Source: Paenibacillus graminis (GTDB lineage Bacteria > Bacillota > Bacilli > Paenibacillales > Paenibacillaceae). From it: a DNA stretch of 64,000 nucleotides. Each line of letters starts with the position of its first letter. The first letter of the stretch is position 1. Made by a program: the position numbers and the translations under genes. This document shows, piece after piece, positions 26,144 through 36,195 of this stretch. The notes beneath the pieces were generated by a model that saw only the letters and a program-made list of their open reading frames with translations, did no database searches and was not told the DNA's origin. The DNA is taken from assembly GCF_000758705.1 (NCBI RefSeq), contig NZ_CP009287.1, positions 1,984,001 through 2,048,000 on the forward strand, read 5' to 3'.

Positions 26144-27097
26144 TTGCAAAACACAATAAAAGCGGATGCCAGAAGTACGGTGCCCAGATCTTCGAGCTCC
26201 TTACTAAATTTTATAAAGAAGCATTACTTTCTTTATTTAATGCTGGCACCGGCGTTGATCCTGACCCTTATCTTCAAATACGGTCCAATGTATGGCGCGA
26301 TTATCGCCTTTAAAGATTTCAGTCCCATCAAAGGAATCCTGGGCAGTGAGTGGGTGGGGTTGTACAACTTCAACAAGTTTCTTTCTTCACCCAATTTTGA
26401 AGTCATTTTTATGAATACGCTTAAATTAAGTTTTTTCGGTTTGATTTTGAGCTTTCCTGTTCCTATCCTGTTGGCCTTGATGCTGAACCAGGTGCGCAAG
26501 TCGGCAGTCAAGAAAAATATACAGCTGTTTCTGTATGCGCCTAACTTTATTTCCGTAGTGGTTGTGGTGGGGATGCTGTTCATCTTCATGTCCCCGACAG
26601 GGCCAATCAACCAGATCCTTACCTGGGCTACAGGTGAACCTGTGATGTTCATGTCCCGTCCTGAGTATTTCCGCTGGATCTACATTCTTTCGGATATCTG
26701 GACGAGTGCAGGCTGGGCTTCAATTATTTATGTGGCGGCACTTGCCAACGTTGACCCTGAGTTACATAATGCCGCGAATCTGGATGGCGCCAATCTTTTG
26801 CAGAGAATTCGCCATATTGATCTTCCGACCATTCGACCGATTATGGCCATTGTGTTCATTCTTGCTGCGGGCGGCATTATGTCGATTGGATTTGAAAAGG
26901 CTTATCTCATGCAAACGGCGACCAACCTGCCGACTTCCGAGATCATTCCGACTTATGTGTACAAAATTGGCTTGCAGTCAGGCGACTACGCTTACTCAGC
27001 CGCAGTGGGGTTGTTCAACTCGCTTATCAACGTTGTTCTGCTCATTACAGTGAACTTCATTGTGAAGAAGCTGAATGAGGGCGACGGCCTTTACTAA
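26144..27097 (+). CDS. ABC sugar transporter permease, LplB type (fructan locus)
   Basis: A 317-residue permease with about six membrane segments. FKYGPMYGAIIAFKDFS marks the LplB family; the ATPase-docking loop is NAANLDGANLLQRIRHIDLP. TTG at 26144 is preferred since GGAGG ends 8 bases before it; an ATG at 26129 overlaps that site. First gene of an operon permease-permease-binding protein-GH32-fructokinase, so its cargo is probably fructo-oligosaccharides. Confidence 0.9.
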   Translation: MQNTIKADARSTVPRSSSSLLNFIKKHYFLYLMLAPALILTLIFKYGPMYGAIIAFKDFSPIKGILGSEWVGLYNFNKFLSSPNFEVIFMNTLKLSFFGLILSFPVPILLALMLNQVRKSAVKKNIQLFLYAPNFISVVVVVGMLFIFMSPTGPINQILTWATGEPVMFMSRPEYFRWIYILSDIWTSAGWASIIYVAALANVDPELHNAANLDGANLLQRIRHIDLPTIRPIMAIVFILAAGGIMSIGFEKAYLMQTATNLPTSEIIPTYVYKIGLQSGDYAYSAAVGLFNSLINVVLLITVNFIVKKLNEGDGLY

Positions 27098-27114
27098 GAA
27101 AGGAGCACCTGTTC

Positions 27115-27996
27115 ATGTTCATCAAACATTCCCGGCTGGACCGCTTTATTCTCGCGCTGAATGCCACGTTCTTGACGCTCGCTGTATTGGTGGTGGTGCT
27201 TCCGCTCGTTTATGTGGTGATTGCTTCCTTCATGGACCCGTCGGTACTGCTCAGCCATGGATTATCCTTCAAAATTTCGGACTGGTCATTAGACGGCTAC
27301 AAAATGATCCTTACCAACCCAGCGATGATCCGCGGTTTTGGAAACGCTGTTTTTTACTCCGTTGCATTTGCTGTGCTGACGGTTCTGGTCTCTATCTGCG
27401 CAGGTTATGCCCTGTCGGATGACAGGCTGAAGGGTAAAGGATTTTTTATGACCTTGTTCATTATCACGATGTTTTTTGGCGGGGGACTGGTTCCGACTTA
27501 CCTCCTGGTCAAAAATCTGGGCCTGCTTGACACGGTCTGGGCCGTAATTATTCCCGGGGCAGTCAACGTGTGGAACATTATCCTATCCCGAACCTTTTTT
27601 AAGGGCGTACCCAATGAATTGAGGGAGGCAGCCAATGTGGATGGGGCATCAGAGTGGCGGATTTTCATCGGCATTGTCTTGCCGCTCTCCAAACCCATTA
27701 TCTTCGTGCTTGCCCTGTATGCCTTTGTCGGCCAGTGGAATTCCTATTTCGATGCAATGATTTATCTCGATAATCCGAACCTTCATCCGCTGCAGCTCGT
27801 CCTGCGTTCCATCCTGATTCAGAACCAGGTCGATCCAGGCATGATCAGTGATCAGCTGGCTATGGCGGAAATGAAACGGTTGTCCGAAATCATCAAATAT
27901 GCGGCCATTGTGGTTTCCAGTCTGCCGCTGATCATTATGTATCCTTTTTTCCAGAAGTATTTTGAAAAAGGTGTCATGCTCGGTTCCCTGAAATAG
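27115..27996 (+). CDS. ABC sugar transporter permease, YtcP type (fructan locus)
   Basis: A 293-residue partner permease with about six membrane segments, the docking loop EAANVDGASEWRIFIGIVLP and the typical tail KYFEKGVMLGSLK. AAAGGAG precedes the ATG, 17 bases after the first permease stop. No ATPase gene is linked. Confidence 0.92.
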   Translation: MFIKHSRLDRFILALNATFLTLAVLVVVLPLVYVVIASFMDPSVLLSHGLSFKISDWSLDGYKMILTNPAMIRGFGNAVFYSVAFAVLTVLVSICAGYALSDDRLKGKGFFMTLFIITMFFGGGLVPTYLLVKNLGLLDTVWAVIIPGAVNVWNIILSRTFFKGVPNELREAANVDGASEWRIFIGIVLPLSKPIIFVLALYAFVGQWNSYFDAMIYLDNPNLHPLQLVLRSILIQNQVDPGMISDQLAMAEMKRLSEIIKYAAIVVSSLPLIIMYPFFQKYFEKGVMLGSLK

Positions 27997-28055
27997 GGGA
28001 CGGACTGAACATAGATACAGATTTACATTCATCCTACTCAGGAGGTCATGTTTCC

Positions 28056-29669
28056 ATGAAAAAACTGACAACATCAAAAGTGGTAACCCAAGCAGCTTCT
28101 GCATCTGTGCTTGCTTCGATCCTGTTGCTTACAGCATGCAGCGGTGGCGGGGGAGGAAGTGCAGCCAGTAAAGAACAGGACCCCAGCGGCAAAGTGACCC
28201 TGAACTTTATTACGCAGAGCTCCCCGCTGGCACCGGCTGACCCGAATGACAAGCTGATCAATAAACGTCTTGAAGAAAAAACAAATGTTCATATTAACTG
28301 GAAAAACTTCACCAAGGACGTTTTTGTAGAAAAAAGAAACCTGGCGGTTGCCAGCGGTGACCTTCCCGATGCGATTTTTAATGCTGATTATAGCGATTAT
28401 GAGCTGCTCAAGCTCGCTAAAGACGGTACCATCATTCCGCTGAACGATCTGATCGAGAAAAATATGCCCAATTTTAAAAAGGTGCTGGAAGAAGCTCCCG
28501 AATACAAGAGCATGATTACGGCGCCGGACGGCAATATTTATGCCTTTCCCTGGATCGAGGAGCTGGGCAACGGTAAAGAGCGGATTCAGGCTGTAGACAG
28601 CATGCCTTGGATCAATGTCGAATGGCTGAAGAAGCTGGGCCTGGAGATGCCGAAAACGACGGATGAGCTGAAAAAAGTGCTGATCGCCTTCAAGACGCAG
28701 GACCCGAACGGCAACGGCCAGGCGGATGAAATTCCGCTGTCCTTCATTAATAAGCCCGGCGCGGAAGATCTGGCCTTCCTCTTTGCATCCTTTGGACTTG
28801 GGGAGAATCCCGATCACGCGGTTGTGAGCGATGACGGCAAAGTGATCTTTACCGCGGCGGAAGAAGGTTATAAGAACGCCATTTCATTTGTCAATGAGCT
28901 GTACAAAGAAGGGCTTATTGATATTGAGGCTTACACGCAGGACTGGAGTACGTACCTGGCCAAAGGGAAGGACCAACGCTACGGCTTGTACTTCTCCTGG
29001 GATAAGGCTAACATCTCCGGAGCCAATGATGCCTATGATGTAATGCCGCCGCTCGCTGGTCCGGATGGCGAAGTCAATGTAACGAGAACCAATGCTCTTG
29101 GTCTTGGGCGCGGCAAAATGGTCGTGACAAGCGCCAACAAAAACCTGGAAACGACGGCGAAATGGGTGGACCAGCTGTATGATCCGCTCCAATCCGTGCA
29201 GGACAACTGGGGCACCTACGGGGATGAAACCCAGCAGAACATCTTCAAATTGGATGAAGCCAAAGGCATGCTGAAGCATCTGCCGCTGGAAGGTGCAGCT
29301 CCTGTTGAGCTTCGTGAAAAAACAAGCATCGGCGGACCTCTGGCCGTTCTTGATTCCTACTATGGCAAATATACCACCATGCCGGATGACGCCAAAGGCA
29401 GAATGGATATTATCAAGAACATCATGGCCCCGAAGATGAAAGCGGAGAACGTAATGCCAAGTGTATTCAATTCGATTGAAGAGCTGGACCGCCTGACGAC
29501 GATTGAAACGGATTTGTTCGCCTACGTCCTTAGAATGCGTACAGAGTGGTACCAGAACGGCAAAGTGAATGAGCAGTGGGATGAGTACCTGAAAGAGCTG
29601 GACCGGCTGGGTCTGCAGGAATGGCTGAAAATTAAACAAGCCGGTTATGACAGAGCAACACAAAAATAA
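28056..29669 (+). CDS. Extracellular fructo-oligosaccharide binding lipoprotein (predicted)
   Basis: A 537-residue substrate-binding lipoprotein with signal peptide and lipobox LLTAC (Cys28), then a glycine/serine linker. It has the family 1 binding-protein fold with an EF-hand-like DPNGNGQADEIP loop. AGGAGG precedes the ATG. It sits between the permease pair and the GH32 gene, so binding of fructo-oligosaccharides is a reasonable inference from context. Confidence 0.88.
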   Translation: MKKLTTSKVVTQAASASVLASILLLTACSGGGGGSAASKEQDPSGKVTLNFITQSSPLAPADPNDKLINKRLEEKTNVHINWKNFTKDVFVEKRNLAVASGDLPDAIFNADYSDYELLKLAKDGTIIPLNDLIEKNMPNFKKVLEEAPEYKSMITAPDGNIYAFPWIEELGNGKERIQAVDSMPWINVEWLKKLGLEMPKTTDELKKVLIAFKTQDPNGNGQADEIPLSFINKPGAEDLAFLFASFGLGENPDHAVVSDDGKVIFTAAEEGYKNAISFVNELYKEGLIDIEAYTQDWSTYLAKGKDQRYGLYFSWDKANISGANDAYDVMPPLAGPDGEVNVTRTNALGLGRGKMVVTSANKNLETTAKWVDQLYDPLQSVQDNWGTYGDETQQNIFKLDEAKGMLKHLPLEGAAPVELREKTSIGGPLAVLDSYYGKYTTMPDDAKGRMDIIKNIMAPKMKAENVMPSVFNSIEELDRLTTIETDLFAYVLRMRTEWYQNGKVNEQWDEYLKELDRLGLQEWLKIKQAGYDRATQK

Positions 29670-29701
29670 CAAAAGACAGCGGAGTAAAGGAGAGAGCTAT
29701 A

Positions 29702-31198
29702 ATGACAGCTATTACAAAACAAAACTACCGGGGTGTCTACCATTTCTCGCCCCAGGCCAAGTGGATGAACGACCCGAACGGGATGGTCTATTTCGAAGGA
29801 GAGTATCATTTGTTTTTCCAGCATCATCCGGGCGGGATGACCATGGGAGCCATGCACTGGGGCCATGCGGTCAGCAGGGATCTTATCACCTGGGAAGAGC
29901 TGCCTATCGCACTCTTTCCGGATGAGCTTGGCATGATTTTCTCGGGGAGCGCTGTTGTGGACTGGAACAATACGACAGGATTTTTTGCGGAAAAACCGGG
30001 GCTGGTTGCCATCTTTACACATCACCTGGATATGCCCGAAGGGCAGCCGGCTGTTCAGCGCCAAAGTCTCGCCTACAGCCATGACAACGGCAGAACCTGG
30101 ACTAAATACGAAGGCAATCCGGTGCTTGAACATGATACCTTCATCGATTTCCGTGATCCGAAAGTGTTCTGGAACCAGGAGACTAACAAATGGGTAATGA
30201 TCGTTGCTTGCGGTCAAACGGTATGCTTGTATCATTCACCGGATCTGATCCATTGGACTTTTGCCAGTGAATTCGGCAAGGGCATCGGCTCTCATGACGG
30301 TGTGTGGGAATGCCCGGACTTGTTCCCGCTGCACGTGGATGGAGACCCATCGAACATCAAATGGGTGATGCTGGTGAGTATCGGCGCGGACCCCGCTTTT
30401 GTAGAAGGCTCCAGAACGCAGTACTTCACTGGTCATTTCGATGGGGATGTGTTTACTCCGGACGAGGATTCCCGGACGATCCGCTGGCTGGATTATGGAA
30501 GGGACAACTATGCAGGAGTAAGCTGGTCGGATGTGCCTGAGGAAGATGGAAGACGTCTGTTCATCGGCTGGATGAGCAACTGGATGTATGCGCCACAGAC
30601 TCCGGCAGAAGAGTTCCGCGGGGCGATGACCCTGCCAAGAGAGCTGTACCTTGAATCCAGAGAAGGGAAGGTCCTGCTCGTTCAGAAGCCGGCCAAAGAA
30701 CTGGAGGCGGCCCGCATCCCTGTTCTTTCACTAAAAGATGTTACTGTGCATGAAATCAACGCTTCTTTAGCCGGTCTCCAGCTGGACGCTTACGAGATTG
30801 CAGTGAAGTTCACCCGTGGCATATCTGCGGGAATCAAGGTAAGAGTTGGGGCGGGGGAAGAAACCGTTGTCGGAATGGATGCGGAGACCGAAGAGCTGTA
30901 TGTAGACCGGCTGGCTTCAGGCCAGAACAGTTTCCATGAGTGGTTCCCGGGACGTCATTCGGTGGAGCTGCAAGCTCCGGGTGAGATCCATGAACTATGC
31001 ATTTATGTGGACCGTACTTCGGTCGAAGTGTTTGGCAATGGTGGCCAGGCGGTTCTAACGGATCTTATCTTTCCTAAACCTGAATCTGCGGGTGTTGCTG
31101 CATTTGCAGAACAGGAAGGGACCCCGTTCCTTTCACTGGAGGTCTACAAATTAGCTCTGCCTGCCGCAAATGGCGATGACCGGCAAGTGGAGGGCTGA
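29702..31198 (+). CDS. Cytoplasmic GH32 beta-fructofuranosidase (sucrose/fructan hydrolase)
   Basis: A 498-residue enzyme without a signal peptide, so cytoplasmic. All three GH32 catalytic acids are present: nucleophile Asp24 in WMNDPNG, transition-state Asp152 in FRDP and acid/base Glu203 in WECPD. The C-terminal beta-sandwich contains the usual VEVFGNGG motif. It splits imported sucrose or fructo-oligosaccharides into fructose and a remaining sugar. The kinase gene starts 4 bases after its stop. Confidence 0.93.
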   Translation: MTAITKQNYRGVYHFSPQAKWMNDPNGMVYFEGEYHLFFQHHPGGMTMGAMHWGHAVSRDLITWEELPIALFPDELGMIFSGSAVVDWNNTTGFFAEKPGLVAIFTHHLDMPEGQPAVQRQSLAYSHDNGRTWTKYEGNPVLEHDTFIDFRDPKVFWNQETNKWVMIVACGQTVCLYHSPDLIHWTFASEFGKGIGSHDGVWECPDLFPLHVDGDPSNIKWVMLVSIGADPAFVEGSRTQYFTGHFDGDVFTPDEDSRTIRWLDYGRDNYAGVSWSDVPEEDGRRLFIGWMSNWMYAPQTPAEEFRGAMTLPRELYLESREGKVLLVQKPAKELEAARIPVLSLKDVTVHEINASLAGLQLDAYEIAVKFTRGISAGIKVRVGAGEETVVGMDAETEELYVDRLASGQNSFHEWFPGRHSVELQAPGEIHELCIYVDRTSVEVFGNGGQAVLTDLIFPKPESAGVAAFAEQEGTPFLSLEVYKLALPAANGDDRQVEG

Positions 31199-31202
31199 CG
31201 GA

Positions 31203-32090
31203 ATGCGTATAGGAGCCATTGAAGCAGGCGGGACCAAATTCGTATGCGGGATCGGGGACGAAAACGGGAATATTCTGGACTGGCTCAGCTTTCCAACCGG
31301 GCATCCGGCTCAGACCCTCCCCCAGGTGATAGAATATTTTCAAGACAAACAGGCAGAGGCGATCGGGGTGGGCTCCTTTGGTCCGATCGATATCAACCCG
31401 GAGAGCCCGACTTACGGCTGCGTGACGACTACCCCTAAGCCGGGGTGGGCGAATTACGATCTGCTGGGGACTTTACGGCGTGCCTTTCCGGTCCCCTTTG
31501 GCTGGGATACCGATGTCAACGCAGCTGCATATGGCGAAGCCAAATGGGGGGCTGCGCAAGGATCGTCCAGCTGTCTGTACTATACCGTAGGTACTGGTGT
31601 TGGAGTCGGCGTGTATTCGGAAGGCAAAATCATTCATGGCCTTGTGCATCCTGAGGGAGGGCATGTGCTGACCAGACGGCATCCTGAAGATGATTTTGCA
31701 GGCGTGTGCCCTTACCATGGGGACTGCCTCGAAGGGATGGCGGCGGGTCCTGCCATTGAAGCCAGATGGGGGAAAAAGGGCCACGAGCTGCCCCCGGACC
31801 ATGCTGCCTGGGAAATGGAAGCCTTCTATATTGCCCAGTCCATAACCAGTGCTATCCTGCTGCTGTCTCCCCACAAAATTATTCTGGGCGGCGGTGTGAT
31901 GCAGCAGCTGCAGCTGCTGCCGCTCATCCGGCAGGCTGTGCTCCGCAATCTGAACGGGTATGTCAGTTCAAGTGCTATTTTAGATCATGTGGATGAGTAT
32001 ATTGTTTCACCGGGCCTTGGCCAGCAGGCAGGATTATGCGGCGCCCTGGCACTGGGGCTTGCGGCATGGAACAATGGGGCTGCTATATAG
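31203..32090 (+). CDS. ROK-family fructokinase
   Basis: A 295-residue sugar kinase that phosphorylates fructose with ATP. The nucleotide loop is EAGGTKFVCGIGDE at the N-terminus. The zinc site typical of ROK fructokinases is HPEDDFAGVCPYHGDCLEG (one His region plus Cys residues, about 160-178). The catalytic Asp lies in GWDTDVNAAAYGE (near 100). ATG at 31203 is chosen as it follows GTGGAGGG and gives the canonical MRIGAIEAGG start. It completes cytoplasmic fructan breakdown with the preceding GH32. Confidence 0.92.
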   Translation: MRIGAIEAGGTKFVCGIGDENGNILDWLSFPTGHPAQTLPQVIEYFQDKQAEAIGVGSFGPIDINPESPTYGCVTTTPKPGWANYDLLGTLRRAFPVPFGWDTDVNAAAYGEAKWGAAQGSSSCLYYTVGTGVGVGVYSEGKIIHGLVHPEGGHVLTRRHPEDDFAGVCPYHGDCLEGMAAGPAIEARWGKKGHELPPDHAAWEMEAFYIAQSITSAILLLSPHKIILGGGVMQQLQLLPLIRQAVLRNLNGYVSSSAILDHVDEYIVSPGLGQQAGLCGALALGLAAWNNGAAI

Positions 32091-32240
32091 ATTGAAAATA
32101 AGAAAAAAGAGATAAAGTGATGGAGGGGAAGTTTGGAACTTACGGAGCGGTAGCGGCCGCCTTTGTCTGCGGATTTCCACCGCGAACAGCGGTATAAATT
32201 CAAGAAATCTGCAGATGGGCAGCGGCCGGAAGTCCAAACA
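32083..32240. repeat. Dispersed intergenic repeat element, copy 1
   Basis: A block with TATAGATTGAA, then TTGGAACTTACGGAGCGGTA, GCCGCC, and CTGCGGATTTCCACCGCGAA. The same words in the same order recur at 45931-46090. This copy overlaps the end of the fructokinase gene and precedes the secreted GH32 gene. It has no reading frame and looks like a small mobile or structured intergenic element. Confidence 0.6.
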
Positions 32241-32322
32241 TTCCCCGGAGTCACGTCCAAATCCCAAAATAGAAAATCACAAGTTCAATCAAATTGCGCA
32301 GAGGAGAAATGGAGGCTAATAG

Positions 32323-35300
32323 ATGAAGAAAAAATTCCAAGCAGCACTGTGCATTCTGATGGTTATAGGAACCGTGATGGCTTCATCGGGCATTTACGCA
32401 GTAAATCCTGCCACAGGCTGGGCTGCGCCAGCAGCTCAAGGGACAGGGGAACCAGACAAGGAGGGTCTTTCTATTTTTGAGAGCGCTGCCAATGTGAAAA
32501 CAAATCTGACGGGATGGCAAGTCAAAGGAAAGGGCGGAATGGAGAATACCGCAGAAGGACTTCTGCTGACCTCCGGTCCGGAGGATAATGTAATGGCTGT
32601 TTCTGAAATAGGGGCAGAAGATTTTCTGTATGAAGCTGATGTTATGCTCAAGGAGTTGAAGGCGGAGGCATCTTTGATCTTCCGTTCGAATGATGATGGG
32701 AAGAATTCGTATATGCTGCAACTTGCACCCGGGTCCGGGTTAATCCGCTTAAAAGATGCGGCAGGCGGGGCGGGCAAGTTATACGAAGAACGTCAGGTTT
32801 CCCTCCAGGAAGGGGAGATCTATCATCTCAAAGTAAAGGCTGAAGGAACCTCACTGAAGGTATATTGGGGGAATCTCTACAAGCCTGTGATCGAGATTCA
32901 GGACAGTGCATACCGTTCCGGCCGGTTTGGGCTCCATGTACAGAATGGTTCTGCTGTGTTCCAGAATATAAGGGTAAGTGATCTGGAAGGAAACCTGGGT
33001 ACAGTGCTTGTTAATAAAGGGCAGTGGGAGCCTGACCTTAGAGGACTAAAAGGAACATCTGAGGACTCAAGCAAAGCACAGCGAATCTTTAGCAAGCAAG
33101 CCGCTGATTTTGTATATGAAGGAACCATCTCTTTGGGTTCCAATGCTGTTGCGGCGCTGTCATTCCGCTCCTCTGCCGATGGAGTCCGCGGCTATGAAGC
33201 CACCCTTGCGAAGGAAGGGGACCAGGTCCGTGTCAAACTGGCAAAAGCAGACGGAACAGTAGTAGCAAGCTCAGAGCGCGCTTATCCGGGCAGAATTGGC
33301 GCAAAGCATCATGTGGAAATCAAAGCAAAGGGCAGCCGGATTCAAGTGTTCCTGGACGGGTATACACCGGCAGCAGTGGATATAAAAGATACTGCGTATT
33401 CAACCGGAAATGCCGGACTTGCGGTGAAAACGGGAAGCGCTTACTTTCAGGGTGCGTATCTCATAGACGCTAGCAGCTATTATAATGAAACTTTCCGTCC
33501 CCAGTATCATTATACGCCGGTCCGCGGTTCCGCCAGTGACCCGAACGGGCTGGTCTACTTCGAAGGCGAATATCATCTCTTCCATCAGGATGGAGGCACA
33601 TGGGCTCATGCCGTCAGCAAGGATATGCTGAACTGGAAACGCCTGCCGGTTGCCCTTCCATGGAATGATCACGGGCATATCTGGTCCGGGGCTGCTGTAG
33701 CGGATACAGCGAATGCATCAGGCCTGTTCACGGATTCAGGCGGTAAAGGCCTGATAGCTTATTATACTTCCTATAACCCGGATGGCCCTAACGGCAACCA
33801 ACGGATTGGTCTTGCTTACAGCAAGGATAAGGGGCGCACATGGGAATATGCCAAGGACCGTCCAATTGTGATAGAGAACCCCGGCAGGAACGGAGAAGAT
33901 CCGGGAGGCTGGGATTTCCGCGATCCCAAGGTGGTCCGTGATGACGGGAATAACCGCTGGGTGATGGTGGTATCCGGGGGCGATCATATCCGTTTCTTTA
34001 CCTCAACCAATCTGCTGGACTGGACGTTGACCGATAATTGGGGGTATGGGGATTATGTCCGCGGCGGTGTATGGGAATGCCCGGACTTGTTCCCGCTGGC
34101 TGTACAGGGGACGCCGCAGAAGAAATGGGTGCTCATGATCAGTACAGGGGCAAATCCGGCAACGGGAGGTTCGGACTCGGAATATTTTGTGGGGAGTCTG
34201 ACTGCTGAAGGTAAATTCGTGAATGACAACCCGGCTGGGAAGGTCTTGCGGACAGACTTTGGCAAAGAATATTATGCCTCCATGTCTTTCTCGGACATGC
34301 CGGATGGGCGCAGAGTGATGCTGGCGTGGATGTCCAACTGGGATTATCCGTTTGCTTTCCCGACTTCAGGCTGGAAGGGTGAGCTGACCGTTCCAAGAGA
34401 GGTTACCCTGGTCATGACCCCTGAGGGGCTTCGGCTTGCCCAGAGTCCGGTTAAGGAAATAGAGCAGCTTCGGAGCAGGCTGTTCACTGCAGCGGATAAG
34501 ATGGTCAGTGCTTCTTCTCCCAACCTGCTGAAGGGTCTCATAGCCGGTGCGTATGAAATTGAAGCCGAATTGGAGATACCGGACGGCAGCACCGCGACAG
34601 AGTTTGGGTTTCACGTGCGCGAAGGTGCGGATCAGAAGACGGTTGTCGGCTACAAGGTGGGCGAAAGCCAACTATTCGTTGACCGGTCCGCTTCCGGGAT
34701 AACGGATTTCTCCAGTCTTTTTAGTACAAGGCATGAAGCGGCTATGAGAGCGGAGAACAAGCGGATCAAGCTGCGGATTTTGGTGGATGAATCCTCTGTT
34801 GAGGTTTTTGGGAATGGGGGAAAGACGGTGTTCTCTGAGGTCATTTTTCCTGACCCGGCCAGCAGGGCAATGAGCTTCTATAGCCAGGGCGGCATAGTAA
34901 AGGTGATATCTTTGAAAGTGAATAAGCTAGGGTCGGTATGGAATTCAGACAGCGGCGCAGCCACCCGGATTGCGATGGATACCGCGGACCGTGAACTGGA
35001 GACCGGAGACAGCGTGACGCTTCAGGCGGCAGTGGAGAACGGGCCCGGCAGCGGTGTTCATCCGCTGAAGTGGAAGTCGAGCAATGAAGAGGTGGCTGGT
35101 ATTCATGCAGCAGATTTTTCCCGCGCAACCCTTCAGGCGAAAAAAGCAGGGGAGGCCGTCATTACGGTATCCACCCCGAACGGCAAGGCATCTGCCAGCC
35201 TTGTGGTAAAAGTATATGGCGGCGAATTTCATACCAATCTCAGCGGCTGGACCAAGGACTTGTCCATGGCTTCATGGATCGCCACAGGGGATGGCATTCG

Positions 35301-36126
35301 TGGGAAATACTCCAGCGACGCCAATAATATGGCCCAGGAGCAGGCGGGTAATTTTACGTATGAAGCCGACATGAAGCTTGGCGAATCCGGTGGGGCAGGT
35401 TCACTTCTGTTCCGTGCAAGCGGGGATGGGCGCAGCGGCTACTACTTGAATCTGGACCCCAACATGAAATCTGTCCGCCTGTTCTACAAGATCGATGGGC
35501 GGTTCGAGGAGCGGCAGGTTCTGGCGAAATTCCCGGCCTTCATCCTGCCGGGTCAAACCTACAACATAAAGATTCAAGCGGAAGGCCCGCGCATTATCGT
35601 GCATTTGGGAGGACAGCAGATCATGGACCTGAGGGACGGAACGTTTGCGGAGGGACATTTCGGGCTTCATGTCTTTGGCGGGGAGGCCTCTTATCAGAAT
35701 GTAAAGGTGACCGGGGCAGAGCCAGCGGACTTGATGACCTCAAGCCTGGTGAATACTGAATCCGGGAAATCCCTGTATACAGACAGCCTGGCAAATGGCG
35801 AAGCTGTTAAAGTGCGGAATGCCAATGAAGCCACGGATCAGAAATGGGTGTTTGTGCCGACAGGAGATGAAGCAGGCTCCTACTCCATCCGCACGGCCGC
35901 CGGCCAGGCGCTTGATCTGGACACAGGACGGAATACAATTCAGCTCTATACTTATCTGGGCTACAATAATCAGCGGTGGATCATCCGGAAGAATGAGGAT
36001 GGCTCAGCTGCCATTATCTCTGCTCATGAACATCTGGCACTGGCCATATCCGGGGATGGCACCAAACTTACTTTAGAGGCGTACCGAACGGATGAACTGC
36101 GCCAGAAGTGGAGAGTAGCTCCATAA
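32323..36126 (+). CDS. Large secreted multidomain GH32 fructanase (levanase/inulinase-like)
   Basis: A 1267-residue exported enzyme. After the signal peptide (about 1-33) come two concanavalin-like domains (about 40-215 and 220-385), the GH32 propeller (about 390-700) with its beta-sandwich (to about 870, containing VEVFGNGG), a Big2 domain (about 885-965), a third concanavalin-like domain (about 968-1130) and a ricin-type beta-trefoil (about 1135-1267, with QKW and QRW repeats). Catalytic residues: Asp406 in SDPNG, Asp534 in FRDPK, Glu585 in WECPD. The usual WMN before DPNG is replaced by GSAS, which is unusual. No cell-wall anchor is seen. It should cut polymeric fructan outside the cell and feed the adjacent importer. 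Confidence 0.9.
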   Translation: MKKKFQAALCILMVIGTVMASSGIYAVNPATGWAAPAAQGTGEPDKEGLSIFESAANVKTNLTGWQVKGKGGMENTAEGLLLTSGPEDNVMAVSEIGAEDFLYEADVMLKELKAEASLIFRSNDDGKNSYMLQLAPGSGLIRLKDAAGGAGKLYEERQVSLQEGEIYHLKVKAEGTSLKVYWGNLYKPVIEIQDSAYRSGRFGLHVQNGSAVFQNIRVSDLEGNLGTVLVNKGQWEPDLRGLKGTSEDSSKAQRIFSKQAADFVYEGTISLGSNAVAALSFRSSADGVRGYEATLAKEGDQVRVKLAKADGTVVASSERAYPGRIGAKHHVEIKAKGSRIQVFLDGYTPAAVDIKDTAYSTGNAGLAVKTGSAYFQGAYLIDASSYYNETFRPQYHYTPVRGSASDPNGLVYFEGEYHLFHQDGGTWAHAVSKDMLNWKRLPVALPWNDHGHIWSGAAVADTANASGLFTDSGGKGLIAYYTSYNPDGPNGNQRIGLAYSKDKGRTWEYAKDRPIVIENPGRNGEDPGGWDFRDPKVVRDDGNNRWVMVVSGGDHIRFFTSTNLLDWTLTDNWGYGDYVRGGVWECPDLFPLAVQGTPQKKWVLMISTGANPATGGSDSEYFVGSLTAEGKFVNDNPAGKVLRTDFGKEYYASMSFSDMPDGRRVMLAWMSNWDYPFAFPTSGWKGELTVPREVTLVMTPEGLRLAQSPVKEIEQLRSRLFTAADKMVSASSPNLLKGLIAGAYEIEAELEIPDGSTATEFGFHVREGADQKTVVGYKVGESQLFVDRSASGITDFSSLFSTRHEAAMRAENKRIKLRILVDESSVEVFGNGGKTVFSEVIFPDPASRAMSFYSQGGIVKVISLKVNKLGSVWNSDSGAATRIAMDTADRELETGDSVTLQAAVENGPGSGVHPLKWKSSNEEVAGIHAADFSRATLQAKKAGEAVITVSTPNGKASASLVVKVYGGEFHTNLSGWTKDLSMASWIATGDGIRGKYSSDANNMAQEQAGNFTYEADMKLGESGGAGSLLFRASGDGRSGYYLNLDPNMKSVRLFYKIDGRFEERQVLAKFPAFILPGQTYNIKIQAEGPRIIVHLGGQQIMDLRDGTFAEGHFGLHVFGGEASYQNVKVTGAEPADLMTSSLVNTESGKSLYTDSLANGEAVKVRNANEATDQKWVFVPTGDEAGSYSIRTAAGQALDLDTGRNTIQLYTYLGYNNQRWIIRKNEDGSAAIISAHEHLALAISGDGTKLTLEAYRTDELRQKWRVAP

Positions 36127-36141
36127 CGGAATCCCCAAAAA

Positions 36142-36175
36142 AAGAGATCAACGAGAATGACTTCGTTGATCTCTT
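36142..36175. terminator. Bidirectional terminator
   Basis: AAGAGATCAACGA and TCGTTGATCTCTT form a perfect 13-bp stem flanked by A-run and T-run, between the secreted GH32 gene and the convergent efflux gene. Confidence 0.85.
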
Positions 36176-36195
36176 TTGCCTATATGTTGCTGAGT

